A DNA stretch of 64,000 nt from NCBI GenBank assembly GCA_963281255.1, contig OY725489.1, forward strand, positions 7,006,523-7,070,522, read 5' to 3'. The DNA is from Aphrocallistes beatrix (lineage: Eukaryota; Porifera; Hexactinellida; Sceptrulophora; Aphrocallistidae). The first letter of the stretch is position 1. Every line of letters starts with the position of its first letter. Below are positions 45,233 through 54,898 of this stretch, in pieces. Made by a program: the position numbers and the translations under genes. Under the pieces are notes generated by a model, which was given only the letters and a program-made list of their open reading frames with translations, was not told the origin of the DNA and did not search any database.

Positions 45233-46217
45233 CAGGGTGGTCAAAAAAAAAGTGTACCCGTACATATTTTGGACCACCCACACTGCAACTTTTGTCTCAA
45301 CTTTAATACCGTTTTAACATTTCAAGTACTACTAGCTATGTCCAAGAAAAACTCTCTGTGGACTGTCGAAATGAGAGCATTCGCAGTTGAGAAGTACTTG
45401 GAGACGTAAAGCTTCGATGCAGCGATACGTGATTTTGTTACCAAGTTCAACCCCCCTAAACCACCATACAAATCTCTCATTGTCAAGTGGGTAGCCAAGT
45501 TTAGGACAGAAGGGACAGTCAGGAACCTTAACTCGATAACCCCTGGTCGAAAAAGTCACTCAGGACGGAAGAGAAACCGGAATGAGAAGTTTATTGAGCG
45601 CCTGCGAGAATCCGTCCAAGAGTCACCTCACAAATCGACGAGGAGGAGGTGTCAGGAGCTGGCTTCCTCACGCTCTACGATGTTGAGAGCTATCAAAGAA
45701 GACCTAAACTTGTTTCCCTATCGTATTAGCATTCATCAGAAGCTCACAGAAACGGACAAGAAGAACAGGCTAGTCATGGCAAAGGCTCTGTCTGTTGTCC
45801 AGGATCATCAGCCGCAAGTGTGAGATCCAGTGGCCCCCTTATTCTCCCGACCTGAGCCCTCCAGATTTTTTCTTATAGGGCTATATCAAAGACAGGATAT
45901 ACCATAACAACCCCAAGACACTGGAGGAGCTAAAAACTAACATCAGAACCGTTATCAGAGGGATTAAAAAACCGATTTTGAAGTCTGTCATGCAGAACTT
46001 TACTATGCGCATAAGAAAAGTAATAAATCTGAAAGGAGGACATCTGGAACATCTGCTCAGAACGACCATACCAAAACAGCTATAATGATTTCGAATTGTT
46101 TTCTCAATTCCAATTTGTCTATATTTATAAAAAAATTGTTCAATTGCTTCAAAAACCTAAAATAAATGGCAAAAATTGAAAAAATATGTAGGGTACACTT
46201 TTTTTTGGACCACCCGG
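45233..46217. mobile_element. mariner-type element, internally deleted
   Basis: Ends CAGGGTGGTCAAAAAAAAAG and CTTTTTTTTTGGACCACCCGG, flanked by TA (45231-45232, 46218-46219). 985 bp against about 1.3 kb for a full element. Confidence 0.9.
45338..46085 (+). pseudogene. Tc1/mariner-family transposase remnant
   Basis: Begins with a helix-turn-helix region (MRAFAVEKYLET, then a stop) and continues FDAAIRDFVTKFNPP, RKSTRRRCQELASSR-like text and LNLFPYRISIHQKL. The central part with the first two catalytic Asp residues is deleted after MAKALSVVQ. The 3' part keeps SPDLSPPDFF with a stop at the usual W, GYIKDRIYHNNPKTLEELK and GGHLEHLLR, a pattern known from mariner-family elements in invertebrates. 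At least three in-frame stops. Not functional. The element abuts the truncated NHL copy at 46289. Confidence 0.85.
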
Positions 46218-46288
46218 TATAAGGTTCGGATGTCTTCAAATGAAGCAGTATAGATGATGGAAAAATCTTTTTAACTGAAGCTTCTAAA

Positions 46289-47049
46289 ATTTGGAAAAAT
46301 TTAATGAAGAATATGACGGAATGTTCATCCATCCTTATGGAGTAGCAGTGGACTACCAAACTGGAAATATTTATGTATCAGAAGTTTATAATAACAGAGT
46401 CCAAGTGTTTGATAGCAATGGAGAGTATTTGTGCAAGTTTGGAGATAAGATAAATAGTCCTCGTTCTATTGCTATTTCAGAAAATAGAGTGTTTGTTAGC
46501 CAGTTTTAGACTAATTGTGTGTTAGTTCACAATTTGAATTGAAAAACTCTCATCACGCAGTTGGGAGGTAGTGGAGAATCTCAATTCAAATTTCTATATG
46601 GTATCGCAATTAATGAAAAGAAAGGCGACCTCTATTTGTGGGATCTTGATAATAATAACATATAATTTTTTTCCAAAGAGTTACCTTTGAAATCTCAGTT
46701 CGGACAAGGAATACTGAAAGCACCATTTGACAACAAACTAACTAACGAGTTTATTTATGTGCTTAGCTACTAATAAACCTTTCCTATACTCTTTCACTCA
46801 TGAACACACAACACTGCAATCAGTTCTATTTCCAAACACTTGAAAGATCCTCTTGCATTCTGCATAGATGGATCTGGTCACTTTATTCTATTGGATTATG
46901 TTCGAGATGCTATTCTTATTTTCAATCCACAAGAGGAATTAGTGCACACAATTACTGATAGTGTATCTGGACCGTGCAGAGTCACACTGGATTCAAAGGA
47001 GAGAATTGTATGTGTACTGCACTACAACAACTCTCTTCTCATTTTCTGA
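46289..47049 (+). pseudogene. NHL type B pseudogene 1, N-terminus missing
   Basis: Homologous to residues ~55-305 of the intact copy at 48858: FIHPYGVAVDYQTGNIYVSE, RSIAISENRVFVSQF then TAG at 46507, later frames with SQFGQGILKAPF and AFCIDGSGHFILLDY, and the family C-terminus NSLLIF followed by TGA. Four or more stops. The N-terminal ~50 codons are missing, and the mariner element ends 70 bp upstream. Confidence 0.85.
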
Positions 47050-47404
47050 TTCCGCTTTTGTAATTTTTGAATTGATACTTGTATATTTTCAACACTTCTC
47101 ACAATTAGTGGATCCTCTTGGATTTTTAATTGCATATTTTTAATCCAATAGTACGTATAGTAATTTCTGATTCTACCTGATTGATAGGAGCATAATTCTG
47201 ACATTAAAAAAAAGCTGCTATGATATTAATTAGATACTAAGTAACTCACATTTCCTTATTTCTAGGATTATTTTTCAAGTTTGTATATATAGTATTCATC
47301 CCTTGTCGTCATCACAATTTGCTAATGGTATGACTGTATGTTATCCTTCTGATATTTTCCATTTTCCCACAGTTTCCATTATGTAGTTTCATTAAGTTCC
47401 ATTT
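47050..47404. other. intergenic DNA
   Basis: AT-rich, nothing recognised. Confidence 0.4.
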
Positions 47405-47833
47405 CTATCCATTAGCCAAGTGACACAAGAGATCACCGAACTTGAACAACGTTGGCTCTCCCCTACTACACACGTTTGCCTTAACGTATCCGATCATCTG
47501 CTTCTGAATAGCAATGTCGGTGATCTCATCCACGATAAGTCCAAATTGACCTTTTACGAAATCACAAACTTCTTCAATCTGTAGAGCCACTGCAGAAATG
47601 ACGAGAACTAAAAGATAATTCTTTCCTCCAGAAAGGAGTATTGTGACCTTCCTGTTTCTATATAGTTGTGCGATTAGGTTGACTTTGTATGACTGAAGAG
47701 CTGGCAATGCCAGCTCTTCAGTCATACAAAGCGCTATGATATTGACAAGAAGAGTTCTTATGAATCTCTTGCTCAAGATCTTCCTTTTTCTTTGGAAGAC
47801 CCATGCTTTTGCATTGGTTCTCTGTAGACACAC
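47405..47833 (-). pseudogene. hAT/ZBED-type transposase fragment with internal palindrome
   Basis: 142 codons. QFGLIVDEITDIAIQKQMIG matches the (F)S.I.DE(S)TD...(K)(E)Q(L) motif around the first catalytic Asp of ZBED5/FAM200-like hAT transposases. Upstream, residues near ALCMTEELALPALQSYK are partly encoded by a perfect 24-bp inverted repeat (47683-47731), so that part of the frame is an artefact of a local duplication. It is bounded on the right by a Helitron-like tail (47823-47876). Confidence 0.6.
47683..47731. repeat. perfect 24-bp inverted repeat with one-base spacer
   Basis: Left arm 47683-47706 begins CTTTGTATGACTG; right arm 47708-47731 is its exact reverse complement; the spacer is A at 47707. 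Confidence 0.97.
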
Positions 47834-47876
47834 AGTGTCCGCAAGCCGCGCAGCGCAAATAAGCGAAGCGAGCTTA
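47823..47876 (+). mobile_element. Helitron-like 3' tail fused to the hAT fragment
   Basis: GACACACAGTGTCCGC, GCCGCGCAGCGCAAATAAGCG and GAGCTTA (degenerate CTTG). No Helitron body or 5' end lies to the left. Confidence 0.65.
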
Positions 47877-47979
47877 TATTAAGGTTCGATGTATAATAAA
47901 CTATAAATGTAGATAAGTAATTTCATTTTCTAATTGATATACTTAGTATATAGTATGAATATTGTTAACTTAGTAAATA

Positions 47980-48167
47980 CAGTCGACTCCGCTTAATAAG
48001 GCCACATCGGTCGGAGGACATTTTGCTCCGATTAAGCGGAGGACCCTATTAACCGAAAATATTTTGTATTAGCTTCTATGTGTGAGAGCTATTCCGGTCC
48101 TGCCAAAAGTGACCCGATTAAGCGGCTGACCCGATTAAACAGTGGCCCTATTAAGCGGAGTCGACTG
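47980..48167. mobile_element. pogo-like MITE with TA duplication
   Basis: CAGTCGACTCCGCTTAATAA (5') and TTAAGCGGAGTCGACTG (3'), TA flanks 47978-47979 and 48168-48169. 188 bp. Confidence 0.93.
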
Positions 48168-48680
48168 TATTGTTTCTTTCAAAAGGTTTCACAATTACGG
48201 TTACTCCAAATTTACAGTCATTTTGTTTTTAGTTCCTCTGTACTATGATCTAAAGTTAGATATGCTAATAATAGATCCCTAAGCTCTATTATGTCTATTT
48301 ATTGATATTAGGCAGCAAATGTTTTAATTTCAACATCTACCGCATTCCTAGTCCAAAATCCGCAAGATAGTATTGAGAATTATATGTAGTAGCTATGTTA
48401 TATAGCATCTAGAAGCAGTTATACCTGTGCTTATATATTTTTGCGAGTTCTTTAGTAGTAGAATCAATTTAGTACACCACACTTCATAGGCATAGTAGAT
48501 CTGAAGTTAATTATACTTGAGTATAAACTCTATACCATGCCAGAATGACTACTGATATACACATGCGGGCGATATGGGCCAAGCATCCAACATTTTATTA
48601 AAATATACGATAGCGCGCATATAATATTTCTCAACTGGTTATAAAATTGGTTAATAAATTATGCATTTTTTAATCTTTAA

Positions 48681-48805
48681 TTAACCCTAATTTGACGTGG
48701 GGTCAAAGGTATAAATAGAAATGACCCCACTTTCATTTTCAATTTCAATTCACTTTCAATTAACTTTCACTTTCAATTCAACATTCCTCGTCAAGTTGGG
48801 GTTAA
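48681..48805 (+). mobile_element. piggyBac-like MITE acting as candidate promoter
   Basis: TTAA at both edges, then CCCTAATTTGACG and CGTCAAGTTGGGG. It holds TATAAATAG at 48710 and repeated ACTTTCAATT / ACTTTCACTTTC boxes. The intact NHL start codon is 148 bp downstream of the TATA-like box. Confidence 0.75.
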
Positions 48806-48857
48806 GAAATGTAAATACCACTATTTGTTCCATTCTCTTAGCTTGTTTAGTTCAATA

Positions 48858-49775
48858 ATGGAAACTGCTGCAATCCGTGTAGAGTTTGATGGGACTGTGT
48901 CTAGTCTAGCTGAGGAGCCAGGCAGAATCGTGATTACTGAGTCTACTGCTGGAGTATCTAGTCTGCCTGTACTGGCTCACAAGAGTGGAATGGCTCCTGT
49001 AGTGAGGGTAGGAGGGTTTGAGAGTAGTGAAAAAGGAATGATAAATTACCCTTATGGAGTAGCTGTTGACTATCAAACTGGAAACATTTATGTATCAGAA
49101 ATAAACAACAACAGAGTCCAAGTGTTTGATGGCAATGGAGAGTATTTGTACAAGTTTGGAGATAAGATGAATAGACCTCGTTCTATTGCTATTTCAGAAA
49201 ATAGAGTGTTTGTAAGTCAGTATATCTCTAATTGTGTGTCAGTTCATGATTTAATCGGAAATGTTATCACACAGTTTGGAAATAGAGCTAGTGGAGAATC
49301 TCAATTCGAACATCCATATGGTATCGCAATTAATGAAACGAATGGAGACATCTATGTGTGTGATCGTGATAATGATAGAATACAAATATTCTTAAAAGAG
49401 TTTCCATTCAAATCTCAGTTTGGGCAAGGAATACTGGAAATACCTTATGACATCAAACTAACTGACGAGTTTATTTATGTGCTTTGCTTCTATGAGCCTT
49501 TCTTATACTCTTTCACTTATGACTTCACTCAAACACACAACACTGTTATCAGTTCTATTCCCAAATACTTGGAATGTCCTTATGCATTCTGTATTGATGG
49601 ATCTGGTCTCTTTATTATATCGGATTACATTCAAAATGCTATTTTTATTTTCAATCAACAAAGTAAATTAGTTCACACAATTACTGATAGTGTAAAGGAA
49701 CCGTTTGGAGTTACACTGGATTCAAAAGGGAGAATCTTAGTTGTCAGCTACTATTACTCTGTTCTCATTTTCTGA
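48858..49775 (+). CDS. NHL-repeat protein, type B, intact copy 1
   Basis: 305 residues from METAAIRVEFDG. An upstream in-frame Met at 48825 exists, but all paralogs start here, after TTCAATA. Residues 1-50 form a conserved leader (ITESTAGVSSLPVLAHKSG) outside the propeller. NHL blades follow: INYPYGVAVDYQTGNIYVSE (about 66-85), RPRSIAISENRVFVSQY (about 110-127), EHPYGIAINETNGDIYVCD (about 155-173), IPYDIKLTDEFIYVLC, CPYAFCIDGSGLFIISDY and EPFGVTLDSKGRILVV, about six in all, ending SVLIF. No signal peptide or membrane segment, so cytoplasmic. Single exon, but a TTCCATTCTCTTAG just upstream may be an acceptor for a 5' UTR exon. Function unknown; repeated copies suggest rapid turnover. Confidence 0.9.
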   Translation: METAAIRVEFDGTVSSLAEEPGRIVITESTAGVSSLPVLAHKSGMAPVVRVGGFESSEKGMINYPYGVAVDYQTGNIYVSEINNNRVQVFDGNGEYLYKFGDKMNRPRSIAISENRVFVSQYISNCVSVHDLIGNVITQFGNRASGESQFEHPYGIAINETNGDIYVCDRDNDRIQIFLKEFPFKSQFGQGILEIPYDIKLTDEFIYVLCFYEPFLYSFTYDFTQTHNTVISSIPKYLECPYAFCIDGSGLFIISDYIQNAIFIFNQQSKLVHTITDSVKEPFGVTLDSKGRILVVSYYYSVLIF

Positions 49776-50367
49776 TTCCTCTTTTTTATTATTGGATTGA
49801 TGCTATTATTCTCTATTTTTTACAATTAGTGGATTCTCATTGTCTTTGTTTACGATTCTTAACGTTTTTCTCTTTATTGATAATTCTTTATTCCTGTTTC
49901 AATATGACCTTTTTTTGAAGAATGTTGTTAAATATGATCTTATTTCCATCACTATTTGTTTTGATTTCATTCATAGACCTTTATTTGTCATTCAATACTA
50001 GTGTATTATTAGTGTATTTTTATTTCAATCTTGACATTAGACAGCAATTAACAAGTACACCATATATAATAGGCATAGTAGATCTAAAACTATTTAATTG
50101 TATTTTGATTTTTTAATACTTTTCACGATCGATATATTTGCAATTTGTATCTCCTTTCCTCACCTCATTAAATTTTCCATTTGTCTATTTTGCTGTCAAT
50201 TTTAGTATTTTTTCTAATAAGACTATTACGAGCCATTCTGATAGCAAAGCTCGATTAGTATTTTGAATTTCAATTGAGAAAAATTGAGGCGAAGAACGAT
50301 TGGAGAGATATTCAAGAATTAGGATTAGTTATTGATAAGATTACAAATCATAATATTGGATTGCTGG
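49776..50367. other. 3' flank of NHL copy 1
   Basis: T-rich 3' region similar to those of the other type-B copies. No separate gene. Confidence 0.4.
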
Positions 50368-50726
50368 CAGGGTTGCCGTGGGAATGGGAATCTGTGGGTT
50401 TTCCCATGGGTATTCCCATATGGGATGGGAATGGAAATGACTTTAAGCCTATGGGTATTCCCACATGTGGGTTCTGTGGGTCTTTGTGAGTTTTCTGTGG
50501 GGTTTCTGTGAGTTTTCTTGGGGCATGCCTAATTTCCGGGACGGGATTATAAAGTTTCAAAATGTGCTTTCCCGGAAATTAGTATCTAGATTTTCCGGGA
50601 CGATCCCGTCCCGTCCCGGAAATTAGGCAAGCCCATTTTCTTGTGGGTTTCTGTGGGTTTTTGTGGGTATTCCCACAGAAATCCTGTGGGAATGGGTATT
50701 GAAATTCCATTCCCACGGCAACCCTG
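50368..50726. mobile_element. hAT MITE with 8-bp duplication ATTGCTGG
   Basis: CAGGGTTGCCGTGGGAATGG and CCATTCCCACGGCAACCCTG are exact inverted ends. ATTGCTGG at 50360-50367 and 50727-50734. The interior repeats TGTGGGT(A)TTCCCA motifs and contains a second element at 50519-50635. Confidence 0.95.
50519..50635. mobile_element. GGGCATGCC-type MITE nested in the hAT MITE
   Basis: TGGGGCATGCCTAATTTCCG and GGAAATTAGGCAAGCCCA are inverted ends, and TTTTCT occurs on both sides (50513-50518, 50636-50641). 117 bp. Superfamily not assigned. Confidence 0.8.
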
Positions 50727-50745
50727 ATTGCTGGCCATGGGGAAT

Positions 50746-51010
50746 CAGAATAAGACCTAAAGTTGAAGTAGGAATAAGACATAAATATTTTCGAAGTAGG
50801 AATAAGACCTAAAACGTGTAAAATAGGAAGACCTAAAATTGGAAAGAGACAAAGTGAGTATTTTAGGTTTGAAATAGTGTTCAATTGAGTGTGATAGGGA
50901 TTTTTAAGAGGGGTACTCTGTGGCACTTTAGGTCTTAATCATACTTAGCAGTTGATAAGTCTTATTGCTACTTAGTACGTTTTAGGTCTACTTCGAATTA
51001 GATCTTATTC
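50746..51010. repeat. GTAGGAATAAGACCTAAA element with inverted ends
   Basis: Starts with direct units (GAATAAGACCTAAAGTTGAAG) and ends with the inverse (CTACTTCGAATTAGATCTTATTC, abbreviated), so the two edges form an imperfect inverted repeat. Related array at 27360-27500. Confidence 0.65.
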
Positions 51011-51129
51011 AAGCGACTCTGACCATAATAATATCAGCTAAAACGGGATCGCTATATCCATTTTCACGAATGCCTAATTCACTAGCTCTAATTAGGCTTG
51101 AACAGATAATTAATTAACAGTCTCAACAT

Positions 51130-51829
51130 CAGACATGCCTAATTTACGGAACGGGATGAGTTAAGATGCCTAACTTACGAGACGGGATGAGTTAAGATGC
51201 CTAACTTACGGGACGGGATGAGTTAAGATGCCTAACTTACGAGACGGGACGAGTTAAGATGCCTAACTTACGGGACGGGATGAGTTAAGATGCCTAACTT
51301 ACGGGACGGGATGAGTTAAGATGCCTAACTTACGGGACGGGATGAGTTAAGATGCCTAACTTACGGGACGGGATGAGTTAAGATGCCTAACTTACGGGAC
51401 GGGACGAGTTAAGATGCCTAACTTACGAGACGGGATGAGTTAAGATGCCTAACTTACGGGACGGGACGAGTTAAGATGCCTAACTTACGGGACGGGATGA
51501 GTTAAGATGCCTAACTTACGGGACGGGACGAGTTAAGATGCCTAACTTACGAGACGGGATGAGTTAAGATGCCTAACTTACGGGACGGGATGAGTTAAGA
51601 TGCCTAACTTACGGGACGGGATGAGTTAAGATGCCTAACTTACGGGACGGGACGAGTTAAGATGCCTAACTTACGGGACGGGATGAGTTAAGATGCCTAA
51701 CTTACGGGACGGGACGAGTTAAGATGCCTAACTTACGGGACGGGACGAGTTAAGATGCCGTCTCGTAAATTAGGCATCTAGATTTTACGGGACTGTCCCG
51801 TCCAGTTCCGTAAATTCGGCATGCCCCTC
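51130..51829. repeat. 31-bp minisatellite grown from a MITE terminus
   Basis: About 20 head-to-tail 31-bp units (GATGCCTAACTTACGGGAC plus GGGATGAGTTAA) from about 51132 to 51757. Units differ mainly at two positions (CGGGAC/CGAGAC, GGGATGAG/GGGACGAG). The array is closed by an inverted end (TTACGGGACTGTCCCGTC, then GGCATGCCCC), so the unit is an expanded copy of the GGGCATGCC MITE terminus. Confidence 0.95.
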
Positions 51830-51929
51830 AATATCTATCTAACAGTTATTAAGTGATGCGTAGTACAACAGACGAATAATACAAATAAGTGAGGTCCATT
51901 CCAGTAGGGTAGCCAATAGCGAAATATCG

Positions 51930-52067
51930 GACGTCCGTGTTCCAGCACGTGCTGGATGAAGTAGTTCCCGTACTGGTCCTGCACCAGCTTGTCTGCGTGC
52001 TGGTACAGTTCCTTCAGGATAGGCTGCGTCTGCTCGGCAGTGCAGTGCTCCAGGATCCGCTGGATCA
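51930..52067 (-). pseudogene. isolated Pumilio-repeat exon
   Basis: The minus strand reads [20 protein letters not shown], then [20 protein letters not shown] and VLEHGR. This is the late repeat pair of the Pumilio RNA-binding domain, with YGNYFIQ the RNA-contacting motif. An acceptor AG (CCATGCCTAG) precedes at 52068. After EHGRP the similarity stops, and no consensus donor is present (GACGTCCG). The exon is GC-rich, unlike its surroundings, and no other Pumilio exon is seen in the window. Pumilio proteins bind 3' UTRs and repress mRNAs in the cytoplasm. Either one exon of a widely spaced gene or a captured fragment; I favour a fragment. Confidence 0.8.
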
Positions 52068-52068
52068 C

Positions 52069-52608
52069 TAGGCATGGAGATTAAAGTACCGCTAGCCATC
52101 CGAAATGTTTTCCTATAGAGCCACGGCTTTTGAGATACAAAAAAAATAGTCACAATAGGACAGGACAATCATATTTTTTAAGTAAAGACCGTTCCTTGAT
52201 AGATAAGGCTAGTTACTGTTAACTTAATTGAATCTGGTTTCGTTCGAAAAGATCTTCAGAATTGCCCGAAAATACAGCCTATTTTCTTGCTCATAAGAGT
52301 GACTGTAATTCAAAAGTTCCACTGAACTTTGATAAAATATTTTTTTAAATTCCAATAACACATTCCTAAGTTTTATTCTGTCAGTTTAATGGTATTAAGC
52401 AGCTCCTGTTTAGTTTGACAATCTTTTACGGCATTCTTGGTACAAAGCTCCACAACTTAGTATTGAGTAATAATTATGTAGCAGCCATGTTCTATATGTC
52501 TACTAGAAGTAGTCATACTTGTTTTAATATAATTGCTGGTTCTTTAGTTATATCTTTTTAGTACCATTCATTATAGGCATAGTAGCTCTAAAGTTGATTA
52601 TACTAGAG
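52069..52608. other. intergenic DNA, nothing recognised
   Basis: Segments near 52360-52600 resemble 48270-48540 (GCAGC..GTTT, ATAGGCATAGTAG), a dispersed repeat without gene content. Confidence 0.35.
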
Positions 52609-53500
52609 CAGTGATTCTCAAAGTGGGCCGTAGAGCCCCCAGGGGGCGCTGAAAGGTTGTTGGGGGGCGCTATAATGTAAGGGGGCGCTGGGGGGCGCTA
52701 ATGTATTTTGTTAGCAATACAACTACGATATTTGAACCAAAAAATGTGTATTCCAGAATATTGATGGTCAATCTTTGAAACAAATTTCAACATTCACTCT
52801 GGTTGTTAGAGCTAGACAGTACAATAATCACACTGTCAATGGTTTCCCGTGACTAATTAATACAATAATTACACTGTTGATGGCTTACGGAATCATAACA
52901 AGTTGACAACCATGTTGTTTTTTCAGAACAAATATAAAGGTCACTGAGTGAGTAAATTAATATAAATAAGTATAATTCGAAATCAAATACAAACTGATAT
53001 ACATATACTCAATCACAGAAAATGAACAGTAAAAAGAAATGTAGACAATACAGTGCTGATTATATAAAATTTGGTTTTGGAAAGGTGGGTTATGGACAGT
53101 TTTGGCCGGAAATGTCAATACGAAACAAGTTCCCAAATATGTGGAAGGTGGCGAAATTGCTGACTTAGGTGTTCCTTACATCATATCTCGTGGAGAGGGG
53201 TTTTAGCGCCGTTACCCAACTGTTAACGAAGCAGAGTAACAGGCTGGATATTCCAAAGAGTGGTGATTTACGATTGCTTTTAACAGATATGAGACCAAAC
53301 GTGAAAAAATTATTGAAAAGCATCACACACAAGTGCACCCTTCGTATTGATTTATAATTTTATATTCTATAAACACACTTTTCTACCATTAAAATTAGTA
53401 CAAAATTGACAACTTTTCGGTTAGGAGAAGGGGAGGGGGCGGTGTCGACAGTAAAATCCTGATTAGGGGGCGGTGTGCTAAATTAGTTTGAGAAACACTG
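52609..53500. mobile_element. hAT element with 8-bp duplication TACTAGAG
   Basis: CAGTGATTCTCAAAGT and TTAGTTTGAGAAACACTG ends; TACTAGAG at 52601-52608 and 53501-53508. 892 bp with transposase remnants. Confidence 0.95.
53022..53357 (+). pseudogene. hAT (ZBED5/FAM200-like) transposase, internally deleted
   Basis: The N-terminal start MNSKKKCRQYSADYIKFGF is typical of this hAT group. Within about 100 bp it is followed by the C-terminal end: LVERGFSAVTQLLTKQSNRL and GDLRLLLTDMRPNVKKL. The zinc-finger, catalytic and most of the dimerisation regions are deleted. It lies inside the element with clear ends, so the deletion derivative itself was probably mobilised in trans. Confidence 0.8.
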
Positions 53501-53607
53501 TACTAGAGTATACACTATATGTCAGAGTCAAAATGACTGACTTCTATACGCACGCCGGACAGAGGGGCCAAACATGACATATTTTAATCAAGAGTACTTC
53601 AACGACA

Positions 53608-54196
53608 TCTTATATACTTGAAATGCTAGGATTTTATTTTGTTTGTCCAAATTGATTGACAAATTGGCAAATCGTAGAGATAAAGTAAAGTTGAACATTG
53701 GCAAGTAGTTTGTAAATGATGTAACTACGAATATGATAAGATCTAAGCGAAATTTTCACACCCTCGGCTTAAAAAATAGAAACAAATTTTCACACCTTTT
53801 CTATACATATATGACAACACTATCACGATAGAAATCATTGTACGACACAGCAATAGATTTGGCATTGTTTTAAATACTAAAGCCTTATGTTTGATATCTT
53901 GATTTGGTTATAGTGAATGGCAATAAAAAAGGTTATGTGCATATTTTCACACCATTCGACGAATTGTGAAAAATATGCAAGAGACAGCTTACAACGGCTG
54001 ACGTGGGGTTTTCAATGGTGTAGATTTAGAATATTATATTTTCGAATATATATATTATTTGTTGAATTTTGTTTATCATATCTATGTAGTATAAAAATTC
54101 CATAAACTAAATTGAGATACTCCAGACACGTGCTAGCGATTCTGCAGACATGAAGTGTCCGCAAGCTGTGCAGAACAAGCTTGCGATTCGCGCTTG
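53608..54196 (+). mobile_element. Helitron-like element, subfamily 2, complete
   Basis: TCTTATATACTTGAAATG at 53608 to a degenerate tail (GCAAGCTGTGCAGAACAAGC) and CGCGCTTG-like CGCTTG at 54196 before T. 589 bp. It lies upstream of NHL pseudogene 2. Confidence 0.75.
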
Positions 54197-54315
54197 TATA
54201 TTATATTTCGACTAGTTATTTATAAAGATTAATAAATAACATTTATTTTGTTGATATTTAAGAAAATGTGCGTAGCTCCATTAGTTCTATTCTCTTTACA
54301 TGATTTTTTAAAATC

Positions 54316-54729
54316 AATAATAACTGCTGTTATGCGTGTAGAGTTTGATGGGACAGTGTTTTGGTCTAGCTGAGGAGCTAGGCAGAATCGTGGTTACTGA
54401 GTCTACTGCTAGAGTGTCTAGTCTGCCTGTACTAGCTCACAAGAGTGGAATGACTCCTGTAGTGAGGGTAGGCAGGGAACAGAGTAGTGAAGAAGGAATG
54501 TTCAACTATCCATATGGAGTAGCAGTTGACTATCAAACAGGAAACATTTATGTGTCAGATCACTACAACAGTAGAGTCCAAGTGTTTAATAGCACTGGAA
54601 GGTATTTGTATAAGTTTGGAGATAATATGGATATTCCTCGTTCTATTGCTATTTCGGAAAATAGAGTGTTTGTATGTCAGTATGACTCTAATTGTGTGTC
54701 AGTTCATGATTTAAACGGAACTCTTGCAA
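54316..54729 (+). pseudogene. NHL type B pseudogene 2, C-terminal half replaced
   Basis: The expected start ATG is ATA (54316) and an extra T in GTGTTTTGGTC shifts the frame. After that, ITESTARVSSLPVLAHKSG-like leader and three NHL blades are readable (FNYPYGVAVDYQTGNIYVSD, IPRSIAISENRVFVCQY). At about 54730, just after HDLNGTL, coding stops and a Helitron-like 3' end begins. The last ~150 codons are missing. Confidence 0.85.
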
Positions 54730-54898
54730 AAAATTTAGTGATTTTTCGTGCGAAATCGATTATTGCAGTAGGACAGAGGTATTTAGGGATGTTATTTCCG
54801 TTATAATTAATCAATGTGACCCTAAGCGACCGAAGTGAACCTCCGGCAGACACAAAGTATCCACCAGCCGCACAGCGCAAGCAAGCGAAACGCGCTTG
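54730..54898 (+). mobile_element. Helitron-like 3' end fused to the NHL fragment
   Basis: AGTGATTTTTCGTGCG, then the tail with a decayed hairpin and CGCGCTTG at 54898 before T. No 5' end between the NHL fragment and this tail. Confidence 0.75.

Noticed and set aside
51132..51757. CRISPR-like direct repeats of 31 bp
   Set aside because: Units are contiguous without spacers, and the unit equals a MITE terminus; the DNA is eukaryotic.
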